Source: Georgenia satyanarayanai
Lineage (GTDB): Bacteria > Actinomycetota > Actinomycetes > Actinomycetales > Actinomycetaceae
Assembly: GCF_900116375.1 (NCBI RefSeq)
Contig: NZ_UETB01000004.1
Coordinates: 186,001 to 250,000 of the forward strand
Direction: 5' to 3'
Length of the DNA stretch: 64,000 nucleotides
The translations under genes and the position numbers were made by a program. This document shows, piece after piece, positions 7,503 through 16,274 of this stretch. Every line of letters starts with the position of its first letter. Positions within the stretch are counted from its first letter, which is position 1. The notes below the pieces were generated by a model. It was not told the DNA's origin. It searched no databases and was given only the letters and a program-made list of their open reading frames with translations.

Positions 7503-8534
7503 TCAGGCCCGAGCGGCGGGGACCACCCCCGTCCGCGCCGGCAGGCCGGTGCACCCGCAGTCCGGGTGCACCGGCCACTGCTGCGTCCGGGGCACCGGGC
7601 GCCGCGCGTCGACGACGAGGCTCGTCCCCGCCGTCGCCACCTGCCGGCCGTCGAGGTGCGCCACCAGCTGCCCGACGGTGACGGCGGCCGCGAGCAGGCA
7701 GGTGCCGGCCTCCACACCGCGGGTCGGCGTCCCGAGCAGCTGCGTGGCCACCGCCGGCCACCGCTCGTCCGCCGCCGTGCGGTGCAGCTCGACGCAGCGC
7801 CCGCAGGGCCCCGCCCCGGGCGTGACGAGCGGGCCGACGACGACGTCCACCTCCCGCGTGACGACGAGCAGGTGGACGATGTCCTCGCGCACGAGCGGCC
7901 GCAGCCGCACCGGGTCGCTCACGTCCTGCTCGACGAGGACGACGACGTCGGGCCGGGTCCGGGCCGGCGCCGAGGTGCGCAGGTGCGGGTACGCCAGGCG
8001 CAGGACCGCCCGGCCCCGCTCCCCGCGCTCCTTGCCGACGTCGTGCAGCACGTAGCCGCCCAGGCCGACGTCGTCGCGCCGCACCCGTGCCCGGTCCTCC
8101 ACGAGGAGCGTCCCCACGCCCGCCGCCGCCAGCCCCGAGGCGACGAGCAGCCCCAGCCGCCCGAGCCCGAGGACGGCGACCACGGCACCGCCGCGGCGGG
8201 CGACGACGGCGCTCGCGTCCCGCTGCGCCACCCGTGACCAGTGGTCGATCTCCGCGCCCAGCCCCTGGTGGTCCAGGGACGGGTCGCGGGCCCGCTCCAG
8301 GGCGCCGCACTCCTCGAGCCGGGCCAGCAGCTCGCGCGCCCTGCCGGCGCGCACGCCGAGCTCGCGCCCCCGGGCGAGGAACGCGTGCTCGCTCGTCTCC
8401 CGCTCGAGGCCGTCGAGCAACCGCTGCTCCTCGCCCGTGAGGTCGTCGAGGACGACCGCGAGGTCCGGGTCCGCGTGCACCTGGCTGCTGCCCTCGTGGC
8501 GCCACAGCACCTGGGTGCCTGGTCGTAGTCGCAT
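7503..8534 (-). CDS. ThiF/E1-like adenylyltransferase-family protein
   Basis: A 343-residue protein. Residues 1-100 form a helical N-terminal region (LTGEEQRLLDGLERETSE...). From about residue 115 there is a Rossmann-like ThiF/MoeB/E1 domain with nucleotide-binding GLGRLGLLVASGL and the acidic VEDRARV strand. Two cysteine clusters, CGRC and CGC, resemble the zinc site of ThiF-fold proteins. Known members adenylate the C-terminus of ubiquitin-like proteins or peptide precursors. Automated annotation often calls such actinobacterial proteins leader-peptide-binding proteins. No ubiquitin-like partner or peptide gene is seen nearby. A GGAGGGAGG ribosome binding site precedes the ATG. It converges with whiB7. 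Confidence 0.7.
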   Translation of the reverse strand: MRLRPGTQVLWRHEGSSQVHADPDLAVVLDDLTGEEQRLLDGLERETSEHAFLARGRELGVRAGRARELLARLEECGALERARDPSLDHQGLGAEIDHWSRVAQRDASAVVARRGGAVVAVLGLGRLGLLVASGLAAAGVGTLLVEDRARVRRDDVGLGGYVLHDVGKERGERGRAVLRLAYPHLRTSAPARTRPDVVVLVEQDVSDPVRLRPLVREDIVHLLVVTREVDVVVGPLVTPGAGPCGRCVELHRTAADERWPAVATQLLGTPTRGVEAGTCLLAAAVTVGQLVAHLDGRQVATAGTSLVVDARRPVPRTQQWPVHPDCGCTGLPARTGVVPAARA

Positions 8535-8671
8535 CTGCCCTCCCTCCGTCGAGGATGGCAGCGGGAGGCCCGGCGCCGCGCGGGTGCACCGGCGTCCTGT
8601 GGACAGCCGTGGCTGTGGACGGCCGTGACCCGCGCGGCGGAGCTGTCGGTGGCCGGCCGTAGATTGGTGGC

Positions 8672-9205
8672 ATGTCGCAGATCGAGGTCAGGCGCAGCCG
8701 TCGGCGCACGCGGACGGTCCAGGCCTTCCGCGAGAACGGGCGCACCGTCGTCGCCATCCCGGACCGCTTCACCGCGGCGGAGGAGGCGGAGTGGGTGGCG
8801 CGGATGGTCGAGCGGCTCGAGCGCACCGGGCGCCGGCGCCGGCCGTCGGACGCCCAGCTCGCCACCCGCGCCGAGCAGCTGTCCACCCGCTACCTCGAGG
8901 GCCGCGCCCGCCCGCAGTCGGTCGCGTGGGTGGGCAACCAGACCACCCGGTGGGGCTCGTGCACCCCGGGCACCGGCACGATCCGCATCTCCGACCAGGT
9001 CAAGGGGATGCCCACGTGGGTGCTGGACTACGTGCTCGTCCACGAGCTCGCCCACCTGCTCGTCGGTGGCCACGGCCCCGACTTCTGGGCCTGGGTCGAG
9101 CGCTACCCCCAGACCGAGCGGGCACGCGGCTTCCTCGACGGCGTCTCGTTCGCCCGCCGGCTCGAGGGCCAGGAGGCGCCCGAGCCGGACGGGACGGAGG
9201 ACTAG
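8672..9205 (+). CDS. YgjP/DUF45-like zinc metallopeptidase (M48 family annotation)
   Basis: A 177-residue protein with the zinc motif VHELAHLLVGGHGPDFW: the first H, E and second H of HExxH, and a third ligand in the following GHGPDFW. The segment WGSCTPGTGTIRIS is also diagnostic of the YgjP/DUF45 group related to SprT and WLM domains. Such proteins are predicted soluble metallopeptidases. Substrate is unknown. It is divergent from the ThiF-like gene and overlaps the stop of the convergent DUF2342 gene by 4 nt. Confidence 0.85.
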   Translation: MSQIEVRRSRRRTRTVQAFRENGRTVVAIPDRFTAAEEAEWVARMVERLERTGRRRRPSDAQLATRAEQLSTRYLEGRARPQSVAWVGNQTTRWGSCTPGTGTIRISDQVKGMPTWVLDYVLVHELAHLLVGGHGPDFWAWVERYPQTERARGFLDGVSFARRLEGQEAPEPDGTED

Positions 9206-10650
9206 CGGAGGTCGCCTTCGTCGTCGTCGCCGTCGGGACGACTCTCGCCGGGGTCGTCGTCGGCGGCGTCCGTGGGCTCGGACTGCTCGGCCTCGGCGAA
9301 GATGCTGGCGAGGGCGGCGTCGACGTCCTCGTCCGCGCTCGCGGCGGCGTCCCGGGCGGTGACGAAGCCCAGCGGGTCGTCGAGCTCCTCGGCGGTCGGC
9401 ATGAGGTCGGGGTGCGACCACAGCGCGTCGCGCGCCTCGGTGCCGCGCTGGCCGGCGAGGTGGGTCCACAGCGCCGCGGCCTCGCGCAGCCGCCGCGGCC
9501 GCAGCTCGAGGCCGACGAGAGAGGCGAAGGTCTGCTCGGCGGGACCGCCCGCGGCGCGGCGCCGGCGGATCATCTCGCGCAGCGGCACGGCGTGCGGCAG
9601 GTGCGGGGCGACGGCCTGGCCGGCGACGACCTCCACCCAGCCCTCGACGAGCGCCAGGGCCGTCTCGAGGCGGACGAGCGCCGCGCGCTGCGCGTCACTC
9701 TGCTCGAGGGCGAAGACCCCGCCGGAGAAGGCCTCGCGCAGCGACTCCGGGTCGCTCGGGTCGAGGCCCCGGACGGCCTCCTCGATGGCGCCGGTGTCGA
9801 TGGAGATCTCCCGGGCGTAGGCCTCGACGGTGCCGAGGAGGTGGGCGCGCAGCCACGGCACGTTCGCGAAGAGCCGCGCGTGGGCGACCTCCCGCACCGC
9901 GAGGAAGAGGCGCACCTCCTCCGCCGGGGCGTCCAGGCCCTCGGCGAAGGCGTTGACGTTGGCGGGGACGAGGGCGGCGTCGGGCCCCTCGACGAGCGGC
10001 AGACCGGTGTCGGAGGCGCCGAAGGCCTCCGCGGCGAGCGTCCCCACGGCCTGCCCCACCTGCATGCCGAAGACCGCGCCGCCGAGCTGGCGGATCATGC
10101 CGCCGCCCGCACCGGCGCCCAGGCCGGCCGCGAGCGGGTGGTCGCCGAGCTCCCGGGTCTGCTCCTCCAGGACGCGCTCGAGCGCGCGGGCCACGGAGGT
10201 GGCGATGGGCTCGGCAAGCGTCTTCCACGTCGGCAGCGTCTCGCGGGCCCACTCGGAGCGGGACCACGCCCGAGTGGCGCCACCGCTCGGGCCGAGCTCG
10301 GTGACGGCGTCCAGCCACAGGTCGGCAACGCGCAGCGCCTCGGCGGCGTCGGCAGCCTGGGCCGCTGTGACGGTGACGTCACCGGCCTGGCGGACCACCT
10401 GGGTGGCGACGTCACCGGCGAGCGCCCAGTTGACGGGGTCGCTGCCTCCGGCAGCGAGGATGTGCTGCATCTGGCCGAGCATCATCGCGAGCTGGTTGCG
10501 GTCCTGGGGGAGGCCGGCGGCGTTCGCCATCGCCTCGGGGTCGAGGCCGGCGGCGCGCATCGCGGCCATGGCCTCGTCGGCGGCCTGCGGCCCGAGCATG
10601 GAGCGCAGCAGCGCCTCCCAGCTCTCCTCACCGGCGGGGTCCTGGCTCAT
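9202..10650 (-). CDS. Zinc-dependent metalloprotease-like protein, DUF2342 (Zincin_2) family
   Basis: A 482-residue protein of the actinobacterial DUF2342 family, often annotated as a putative hydrolase or zinc-dependent metalloprotease. The ATG at 10650 gives the expected N-terminus (MSQDPAGEESWEALL). The helix FLAVREVAHARLFANVPWLR carries the region aligned with a zincin motif, but here it reads REVAH, so the classical first His is Arg. Glycine-rich GAGAGGGMIRQLGG and AFGMQVGQAVG segments precede it, and the C-terminus is strongly acidic. Enzymatic activity is assumed from family annotation only. It diverges from the Lon-like PDZ gene. Confidence 0.8.
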   Translation of the reverse strand: MSQDPAGEESWEALLRSMLGPQAADEAMAAMRAAGLDPEAMANAAGLPQDRNQLAMMLGQMQHILAAGGSDPVNWALAGDVATQVVRQAGDVTVTAAQAADAAEALRVADLWLDAVTELGPSGGATRAWSRSEWARETLPTWKTLAEPIATSVARALERVLEEQTRELGDHPLAAGLGAGAGGGMIRQLGGAVFGMQVGQAVGTLAAEAFGASDTGLPLVEGPDAALVPANVNAFAEGLDAPAEEVRLFLAVREVAHARLFANVPWLRAHLLGTVEAYAREISIDTGAIEEAVRGLDPSDPESLREAFSGGVFALEQSDAQRAALVRLETALALVEGWVEVVAGQAVAPHLPHAVPLREMIRRRRAAGGPAEQTFASLVGLELRPRRLREAAALWTHLAGQRGTEARDALWSHPDLMPTAEELDDPLGFVTARDAAASADEDVDAALASIFAEAEQSEPTDAADDDPGESRPDGDDDEGDLR

Positions 10651-10789
10651 TCGACAGCTCCGATCCTTCGGGGGGCACCACGGTAACCCCGGGGCCGGAC
10701 GCGTCCGAGCACGGCCGGAGCGGTTTCGCCCAGGGCGTGACGGCGCCCGACGGTTCGGCCTGCCGCCCGCACGGGGTGATGATGTGGCC

Positions 10790-11905
10790 GTGCCTCTGCG
10801 ACCCGACCAGCCTCCGACGACCGACGACGACCGGCCGCTGCTCACGCCTCGGACGGTGACGGCGGCAGTGGCCGGTGCGGTGACCTTCGTCCTCGCCCTG
10901 GCGATGCTGTTCATCACCCCGCCCTACGCGGTCCAGAGCCCCGGCCCCACGCTCGACACGCTCGGGGACGTCCCGGACGGCTCCCCGCTCATCACGGTCG
11001 AGGGCACCGAGACCTACCCGACCGACGGCGAGCTGCGGCTCACCACCGTCTCCACCCGCGGCGGGCCGGGCTACCCGGCCACCGCCGCCCAGATCATCGG
11101 CGGCTGGCTGTCGGGGACGACGACGGTCCTGCCCCGGGAGGCCGCCTTCGACCCCGAGCAGACGCGGGAGGACGTCGAGCAGGAGTCGAGCCTCCAGATG
11201 AGCTCCTCGCAGACGAACGCCACCGTCGCGGCGCTCACCGAGCTGGGCTACGACGTGCCCACCGAGCTGCACGTCGCCGGCACCAGCCCCCACGGCGCGA
11301 CCGCCGGGCTGCTGGAGGAGGGGGACACGCTCGTCACCATCGCCGCCGGTGCCGGCCCCACCGAGCTCAGCTCCTTCGCCGTGCTCAGCGACGTCCTGGC
11401 CGACACCCCGCCCGGGTCGACGGTCACCCTCGGCGTCGAGCGCGCGGGGGAGGAGACGCAGGTGGAGGTCGTCACCGACGACGACGGCGACGGCGGCAGC
11501 CTCCTCGGCGTCATGATCTCCCCGGAGGTCGACCTGCCCGTGGACGTCGGCTTCGCCATCGAGAACATCGGTGGCCCGAGCGCGGGCCTCATGCTCGCGC
11601 TGGGGATCATCGACGTGCTCACCCCCGGCTCGCTCACCGACGGGGCCGTCGTCGCCGGCACCGGAACGGTCGACCTCGCCGGCGACGTCGGTCCGATCGG
11701 CGGCATCGCCCAGAAGATGGCCGGTGCGGTGCGCGACGGCGCCGAGTGGTTCCTCGCCCCGGTGGAGAACTGCGGCGACGTCGTCGGTGCGGTGCCGGAG
11801 GGGCTGGAGGTCGCAGCCGTCGACACCGTCTCCGACGCCGTGGAGGCGCTCGAGGCGGTGACGGAGGGACGGACCGAGGACCTCGAGCGCTGCCCGGCCC
11901 CCTGA
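10790..11905 (+). CDS. PDZ domain-containing Lon-like (S16) serine protease, membrane-anchored
   Basis: A protein of about 371 residues. One N-terminal transmembrane helix (residues ~20-40) is followed by a PDZ domain (LHVAGTSPHGATAGLLEEGD) and a C-terminal Lon-type catalytic domain. The latter shows Ser in NIGGPSAGLMLALG and Lys in GGIAQKMAGA, the Ser-Lys dyad. This is the YlbL-type architecture of Gram-positive bacteria, placed outside the membrane and implicated in cell-surface protein turnover. The start could be GTG 10784 or GTG 10790. The latter is preferred because GGGGTGA at 10773-10779 is better spaced. Confidence 0.9.
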   Translation: MPLRPDQPPTTDDDRPLLTPRTVTAAVAGAVTFVLALAMLFITPPYAVQSPGPTLDTLGDVPDGSPLITVEGTETYPTDGELRLTTVSTRGGPGYPATAAQIIGGWLSGTTTVLPREAAFDPEQTREDVEQESSLQMSSSQTNATVAALTELGYDVPTELHVAGTSPHGATAGLLEEGDTLVTIAAGAGPTELSSFAVLSDVLADTPPGSTVTLGVERAGEETQVEVVTDDDGDGGSLLGVMISPEVDLPVDVGFAIENIGGPSAGLMLALGIIDVLTPGSLTDGAVVAGTGTVDLAGDVGPIGGIAQKMAGAVRDGAEWFLAPVENCGDVVGAVPEGLEVAAVDTVSDAVEALEAVTEGRTEDLERCPAP

Positions 11906-11918
11906 GCGAGGAGCCGAG

Positions 11919-12476
11919 CTAGGAGAAGGTGGCGCGCAGCGCCTCGACGAGCCCGGGCACCGCGTCCGGGGCACCGCCCACGGCGTCCTCGGAGTCGTGC
12001 GCGCGCGAACGCAGCGCGCACCAGGACTCCCCGGTGCGCAGGACGCCGGCGACGATCCGCACGTCCTGCCGGTCGGGGTGCGCCTCGAGGTAGGCGACGG
12101 CCTCCTCCGGGTCGCGGGGCATGTCGGTCTCCGCCTCCGGGGGGACGACGATGCGCTCGACGACGATCGCGGCGCCGTCGACCTCCTCGGGCCACCCGAG
12201 CTGGGCGAGCAGCTCCTCGAGGCTGTCGGCCTGCGGCAGGCCGTCCTGCTCGATCGACAGCAGGTGCTCGGGGTCCAGCCGCGCCGACTCCTGTGCGCCG
12301 TCGGGCAGCTCGGAGGCGAGCGCAGGGTTGACCGCCAGTGCCGAGGCGGTGCGCACGAGCGAGAACACGAGCACGGGGGAGTCCCACCCGAGCGAGCCGA
12401 CGTGGCGCTCGATGTCGCGGACCGCCTCGGTGAGGGCGTGCTGGCGGGGGGTGGGGTCGGTGGGGGAAGCCGTCAT
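11919..12476 (-). CDS. PPA1309-family protein of unknown function
   Basis: A 185-residue acidic soluble protein matching the actinobacterial PPA1309 family. Recognisable segments are LTEAVRDIERHVGSLGWDSPVLVFSL with breaks and the ending DAVPGLVEALRATFS. In members I know of, the gene sits between the PDZ protease and the UPF0182 gene, as here. No catalytic motif, membrane segment or signal peptide is visible. It converges with the protease gene (13-nt gap) and diverges from the UPF0182 gene. Confidence 0.85.
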   Translation of the reverse strand: MTASPTDPTPRQHALTEAVRDIERHVGSLGWDSPVLVFSLVRTASALAVNPALASELPDGAQESARLDPEHLLSIEQDGLPQADSLEELLAQLGWPEEVDGAAIVVERIVVPPEAETDMPRDPEEAVAYLEAHPDRQDVRIVAGVLRTGESWCALRSRAHDSEDAVGGAPDAVPGLVEALRATFS

Positions 12477-12611
12477 GGGCCCATGATCGCGCACCTCCGC
12501 ACAGGGAGGCGAGCGGCGCGTGTGGGAACCTAGAGGGCGGGTGGCGCGTTGTCCCGGTAGGGGCGACCTCGCGCCGCCTCCCGACAGCTCCACGACCGAA
12601 GGTGCTACCAC

Positions 12612-15600
12612 GTGACGACTGCTTCCGTCCCACGCCCACCGCGGCCCGCCGGAGGCCGACGACGCGGCGCACTCGTGCCCACGCTCGTCGTCCTCGCGGT
12701 CCTCGCGGCGATCCTCATGATCACCGCCCAGTTCTGGACGGAGGTGCTGTGGTTCTCGCACCTGGACTTCGAGGCCGTCCTGTGGCGGGAGTGGGTCACC
12801 CGCGCGGTGCTCTTCGCCGTCGGCTTCCTCGTCATGGGCGTGTCCGTCTGGCTCGGCCTGCGCCTGGCCTACCGCTCGCGTCCCATCTACGCACCCGTCA
12901 CCCCCGAGCAGCAGAACCTCGACCGCTACCGCGAGAGCGTCGAGCCGCTGCGCCGCCTCGTGATGATCGGCGCACCGGTCGTGCTCGGCATCTTCTCCGG
13001 CATCTCGGCGAGCGGGAACTGGCGCTCGGTGCTCATGTGGCTCAACCGTGAGTCCTTCGGCACCACCGACCCGGAGTTCGGTCTGGATGTCGGCTTCTTC
13101 GTCTTCACCCTGCCGGTGCTGCGCACGCTCGTCTCCTTCCTCATGACGGTCGTCCTCATCACGCTCGTCGCCTCGCTCGTCACGCACTACCTCTACGGCG
13201 GCATCCAGCTCGCCGGTCGTCCCCAGCGGGTCACCCGCGCCGCGCGGGTCCAGCTGTCGATCATGGCCGCCGTCTTCGTCCTCCTCATCGGGGCGAACTA
13301 CTGGCTGGACCGCTACTCGCTGCTCGTGGAGGAGAACGAGCGGTTCGCCGGGGCGTCGTACGCCGACATCAACGCCAACCTCCCGGCGCGCACGATCCTC
13401 GCCATCGTCGCCGTCCTCATCGCGGTGCTGTTCGTCGTCTCGGCCTTCCGCGGCAGCTGGATCCTGCCTGCTGCCGGGGTCGGCGTCATGATCGTCTCCG
13501 GCGTCGTCATCGGCGGCATCTACCCGGCTGTCGTCCAGCGCTTCCAGGTGACGCCGAACGCCGTCGAGGCGGAGTCGGAGTTCATCCAGCGCAACATCGA
13601 CGCCACCCTCACCGCCTACGGTCTGGACGACGTCGACACCCAGACCTACGACGCCGTCACCGAGGCCGAGGCCGGTCAGCTGCGCAACGACACCGAGTCG
13701 ACCGCGAGCATCCGACTCCTCGACCCGAACATCGTCAGCCCCACCTTCCGCCAGCTCCAGCAGAACCGGCAGTACTACGACTTCAACGAGACGCTGTCCG
13801 TGGACCGCTACGAGATCGACGGCGAGAAGCGCGACACCGTCATCGCCATCCGTGAGCTCAACCAGGAGGGCCTGGGCAACGACCAGCGCACCTGGGTCAA
13901 CGACCACACGGTCTACACCCACGGCTTCGGCGCGGTCGCGGCCTACGGCAACACCGTGTCCGGTGACGGCCAGCCGGCCTTCTTCGAGTACGGCATCCCG
14001 AGCGTCGGTGAGCTGGAGGACTACCAGGAGCGGGTCTACTTCGGCCAGAACACGCCGAGCTACTCCATCGTCGGCGCCCCCGAGGGCACCGAGCCGTGGG
14101 AGCTGGACTACCCGGACGACGACGCACCGCAGGGTCAGGTCAACACCACGTACCAGGGCGACGGCGGACCGAGCCTGGGCAACTTCTGGAACCAGCTGCT
14201 CTTCGCGATCCGCATGGGCTCGGAGCAGATCCTGTTCTCCGACCGCGTCAACGCCGAGTCGCAGATCCTCTACGACCGCGACCCGCACGAGCGCGTGCAG
14301 AAGGTGGCGCCCTACCTGACCCTCGACGCCCGCGCCTACCCCGCGATCGTCGACATGGACGACGACGAGTCCACCCCCAAGGAGCTCGTGTGGATCGTCG
14401 ACGGCTACACGACGACGAACGAGTACCCCTACTCGGCGCGTGAGTCCCTCGAGGACGCGACGACCGACGCGCTGACCGACGAGCTCGGTGGCGTCGTCGT
14501 CGGCCCCGCGCCGGAGGAGGTCAACTACATCCGCAACTCCGTCAAGGCGGTCGTCAACGCCTACGACGGCGAGGTCACCCTCTACGAGTGGGACGAGGAG
14601 GACCCGATCCTCCAGACCTGGCAGAACGTCTTCCCCGAGCACATCTCGCCGATGGCCGACATCAGCGGCGACCTCATGAGCCACCTGCGCTACCCCGAGG
14701 ACCTCTTCAAGGTCCAGCGTGAGCTGCTCAGCCGCTACCACGTGACGGACGCGGCCTCCTTCTACTCCGGTGGAAACTTCTGGAACATCCCCAACGACCC
14801 CACCGCCGGGGAGGGTGTGCCGCAGCCGCCGTACTACCTCACCCTGCAGATGCCGGAGCAGGAGGACGCGCAGTTCTCCCTCACCTCGAGCTTCATCCCC
14901 GGTGGTCAGACCGACCGGAACATCCTCACCGGCTTCCTCGCGGTGGACTCGGAGACCGGCAACACCTCGGGTGAGGTGAGAGAGGGCTTCGGGCAGCTGA
15001 GGCTCCTCGAGCTGCCCTCGGACGTCACGGTGCCCGGACCGGGCCAGGTGCAGAACACCTTCAACTCCAACCCGACGATCTCCACCGAGCTCAACCTGCT
15101 CCAGCAGGGCGGGTCGCAGGTGCTGCACGGCAACCTCCTCACCGTCCCGGTGGGTGGCGGCCTGCTCTACGTCCAGCCCGTGTACGTCCAGGCCTCGACC
15201 GGCACGCAGTACCCGCTGCTGCAGTACGTGCTCGTGGCCTTCGGTGAGGAGATCGGCTTCGCGCCGACGCTGACGGAGGCGCTCGACCAGGTCTTCGGCG
15301 GTGACTCGGGCGCCGAGGGCGGTGACGCCGACGTCGTCGGCGAGACACCCGAGGGCGAGGCGCCCGAGGGGGAGACGCCCGAGGGCACCACCGAGGTCGA
15401 CGCCGGTGCGCAGCAGCGCCTCACCGAGGCGCTGGCGGACGCGAACCAGGCGCTCCAGGACGGCCAGGCGGCCCTCACCGAGGGCGACTGGACGACCTAC
15501 GGCGAGGCGCAGTCCCGCCTCCAGGCGGCGCTCGCGGAGGCGGCCGAGGCCCAGCAAGAGCTCGACGCCGCCGCGGCGGGCGACGTCCCGCCGCCCGAGG

Positions 15601-15686
15601 ACGGCGCGACGCCGCCGACCGACGGTGAGGGCGAGGCGCCTGCCGACGGCACGCCCCCCGAGGGCGGCGACACCGGCGGAGGCTGA
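12612..15686 (+). CDS. UPF0182 (COG1615) large membrane protein
   Basis: A 1,024-residue protein, of the usual family length. The N-terminal ~300 residues contain about seven transmembrane helices. A long extracytoplasmic domain of about 560 residues follows, with family-typical segments such as NFWNQLLFAIRMG, VQKVAPYLTLD and YRYP-like turns. A Glu/Pro/Ala-rich tail from residue ~890 includes repeated EGE(A/T)PEG units and a short coiled coil. Function is unknown, though the fold suggests an envelope role. A GTG start at 12612 has GAAGGTG upstream. A hairpin terminator follows. Confidence 0.92.
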   Translation: MTTASVPRPPRPAGGRRRGALVPTLVVLAVLAAILMITAQFWTEVLWFSHLDFEAVLWREWVTRAVLFAVGFLVMGVSVWLGLRLAYRSRPIYAPVTPEQQNLDRYRESVEPLRRLVMIGAPVVLGIFSGISASGNWRSVLMWLNRESFGTTDPEFGLDVGFFVFTLPVLRTLVSFLMTVVLITLVASLVTHYLYGGIQLAGRPQRVTRAARVQLSIMAAVFVLLIGANYWLDRYSLLVEENERFAGASYADINANLPARTILAIVAVLIAVLFVVSAFRGSWILPAAGVGVMIVSGVVIGGIYPAVVQRFQVTPNAVEAESEFIQRNIDATLTAYGLDDVDTQTYDAVTEAEAGQLRNDTESTASIRLLDPNIVSPTFRQLQQNRQYYDFNETLSVDRYEIDGEKRDTVIAIRELNQEGLGNDQRTWVNDHTVYTHGFGAVAAYGNTVSGDGQPAFFEYGIPSVGELEDYQERVYFGQNTPSYSIVGAPEGTEPWELDYPDDDAPQGQVNTTYQGDGGPSLGNFWNQLLFAIRMGSEQILFSDRVNAESQILYDRDPHERVQKVAPYLTLDARAYPAIVDMDDDESTPKELVWIVDGYTTTNEYPYSARESLEDATTDALTDELGGVVVGPAPEEVNYIRNSVKAVVNAYDGEVTLYEWDEEDPILQTWQNVFPEHISPMADISGDLMSHLRYPEDLFKVQRELLSRYHVTDAASFYSGGNFWNIPNDPTAGEGVPQPPYYLTLQMPEQEDAQFSLTSSFIPGGQTDRNILTGFLAVDSETGNTSGEVREGFGQLRLLELPSDVTVPGPGQVQNTFNSNPTISTELNLLQQGGSQVLHGNLLTVPVGGGLLYVQPVYVQASTGTQYPLLQYVLVAFGEEIGFAPTLTEALDQVFGGDSGAEGGDADVVGETPEGEAPEGETPEGTTEVDAGAQQRLTEALADANQALQDGQAALTEGDWTTYGEAQSRLQAALAEAAEAQQELDAAAAGDVPPPEDGATPPTDGEGEAPADGTPPEGGDTGGG

Positions 15687-15700
15687 GCCGGCCGCGGCGG

Positions 15701-15736
15701 TCCGGCGGGTGGTGAGTCACCTCACTGCCCGCCGGA
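15701..15736 (+). terminator. Terminator hairpin after the UPF0182 gene
   Basis: Sixteen-nt arms at 15701-15716 and 15721-15736 pair at 14 positions around a 4-nt loop, 14 nt after the UPF0182 stop. Confidence 0.7.
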
Positions 15737-15766
15737 TTGCCACCGGGGGTCACCGCCGCGTAGGGT
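15737..15766 (+). promoter_or_regulatory. Probable tRNA-fMet promoter
   Basis: TTGCCA (15737-15742) and TAGGGT (15761-15766) are separated by 18 nt. The -10-like box ends 12 nt before the mature tRNA 5' end, consistent with a tRNA promoter. Confidence 0.55.
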
Positions 15767-15778
15767 GGTGACTACCGA

Positions 15779-15855
15779 CGCGGGGTGGAGCAGTTCGGTA
15801 GCTCGCCGGGCTCATAACCCGGAGGTCGCAGGTTCAAATCCTGCCCCCGCTACCA
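15779..15855 (+). tRNA. Initiator tRNA-fMet (anticodon CAT, CCA encoded)
   Basis: A 77-nt cloverleaf. The acceptor stem pairs positions 2-7 with the 3' strand, and C1 faces T72 unpaired, a mark of initiator tRNA. The anticodon loop CTCATAA (anticodon 15813-15815) sits on a stem with three consecutive G-C pairs (GGG/CCC), also initiator-specific. The T arm reads CAGGTTCAAATCCTG and the genomic end is CCA. Its 3' half from 15819 is the attachment site of the downstream island. Confidence 0.95.
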
Positions 15856-15856
15856 G
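15819..15856 (+). repeat. attL: left 38-bp direct repeat (3' end of tRNA-fMet)
   Basis: These 38 bases, from the anticodon-stem 3' strand through the CCA and one further G, recur identically at 30650-30687. The sequences diverge immediately on both sides of the two copies, which defines the integration core. Confidence 0.92.
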
Positions 15857-15857
15857 A

Positions 15858-15891
15858 TCAGGCCCGGGAATCCACGGATTCCCGGGCCTGA
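15858..15891 (+). terminator. Island-borne terminator immediately after tRNA-fMet
   Basis: Sixteen-nt arms 15858-15873 and 15876-15891 are perfectly complementary, with a 2-nt gap (functionally ~14 bp with a small loop). It starts 2 nt after the attL core, so it belongs to the island and replaces the chromosomal terminator now found at 30689-30720. Confidence 0.8.
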
Positions 15892-15912
15892 GGCCTATAG
15901 AGATTTGATCCA

Positions 15913-15931
15913 CCCTCCACAAACCCTCCAC
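15913..15931 (+). promoter_or_regulatory. Paired arm-type integrase site candidates, left end
   Basis: CCCTCCAC occurs at 15913-15920 and again at 15924-15931, separated by 3 nt. The same pair with the same 3-nt gap is found at 30501-30519 inside the right end. Short direct repeats flanking the core on the element side are typical arm-type sites of tyrosine integrases. Confidence 0.55.
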
Positions 15932-16034
15932 TTTGGCCTCTCCGTCGAGGTCGGGTCGGGTCTGCCGTGCGGTCGTCGCCGGTCGCTGCCGGGGTGTCAC
16001 GGCTGCCACGGCGCGTCCCGCGCACCTGGCAGGC

Positions 16035-16268
16035 ATGGGAATCTCAGCGACACGGTTGGGCGGGCTGGAACCACTCCTGGACGTTCAGGACCTCGCCGAG
16101 TACCTCGGCGTGCCGATCCGGATGATCTACGACTGGCGCCAGACCGGGCACGGTCCGCGCGGCTTCCGGGTGGGCCGGCACCTGAAGTTCGCCGTCTCGG
16201 ACGTCGCGGCGTGGGTCGAGGCCCGGCGCAATGCCACGGCGGACCGCCGCGATCGCTCGGCGGGGTGA
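16035..16268 (+). CDS. Excisionase-like winged-HTH protein (helix-turn-helix 17 type)
   Basis: A 77-residue protein with the MerR-like/excisionase DNA-binding segment LLDVQDLAEYLGVPIRMIYDW with a break before RQTGHGPRGFRVGRHLKF and the closing VAAWVEAR helix. This matches small Xis/AlpA-type proteins that pair with tyrosine integrases and steer excision. The ATG at 16035 is chosen because the domain starts soon after. The open frame extends upstream to 15933 but would overlap the arm-type sites. The integrase starts 6 nt downstream, so the two are coexpressed. Confidence 0.82.
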   Translation: MGISATRLGGLEPLLDVQDLAEYLGVPIRMIYDWRQTGHGPRGFRVGRHLKFAVSDVAAWVEARRNATADRRDRSAG

Positions 16269-16274
16269 TCTGAG

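Noticed and set aside
11919-15557. A 1,212-codon open frame on the minus strand opposite the UPF0182 gene
   Set aside because: Only its last 185 codons (the PPA1309 protein) have coding character. The rest is an antisense shadow of a long GC-rich gene, with biased Val/Asp/Leu composition and no domains.
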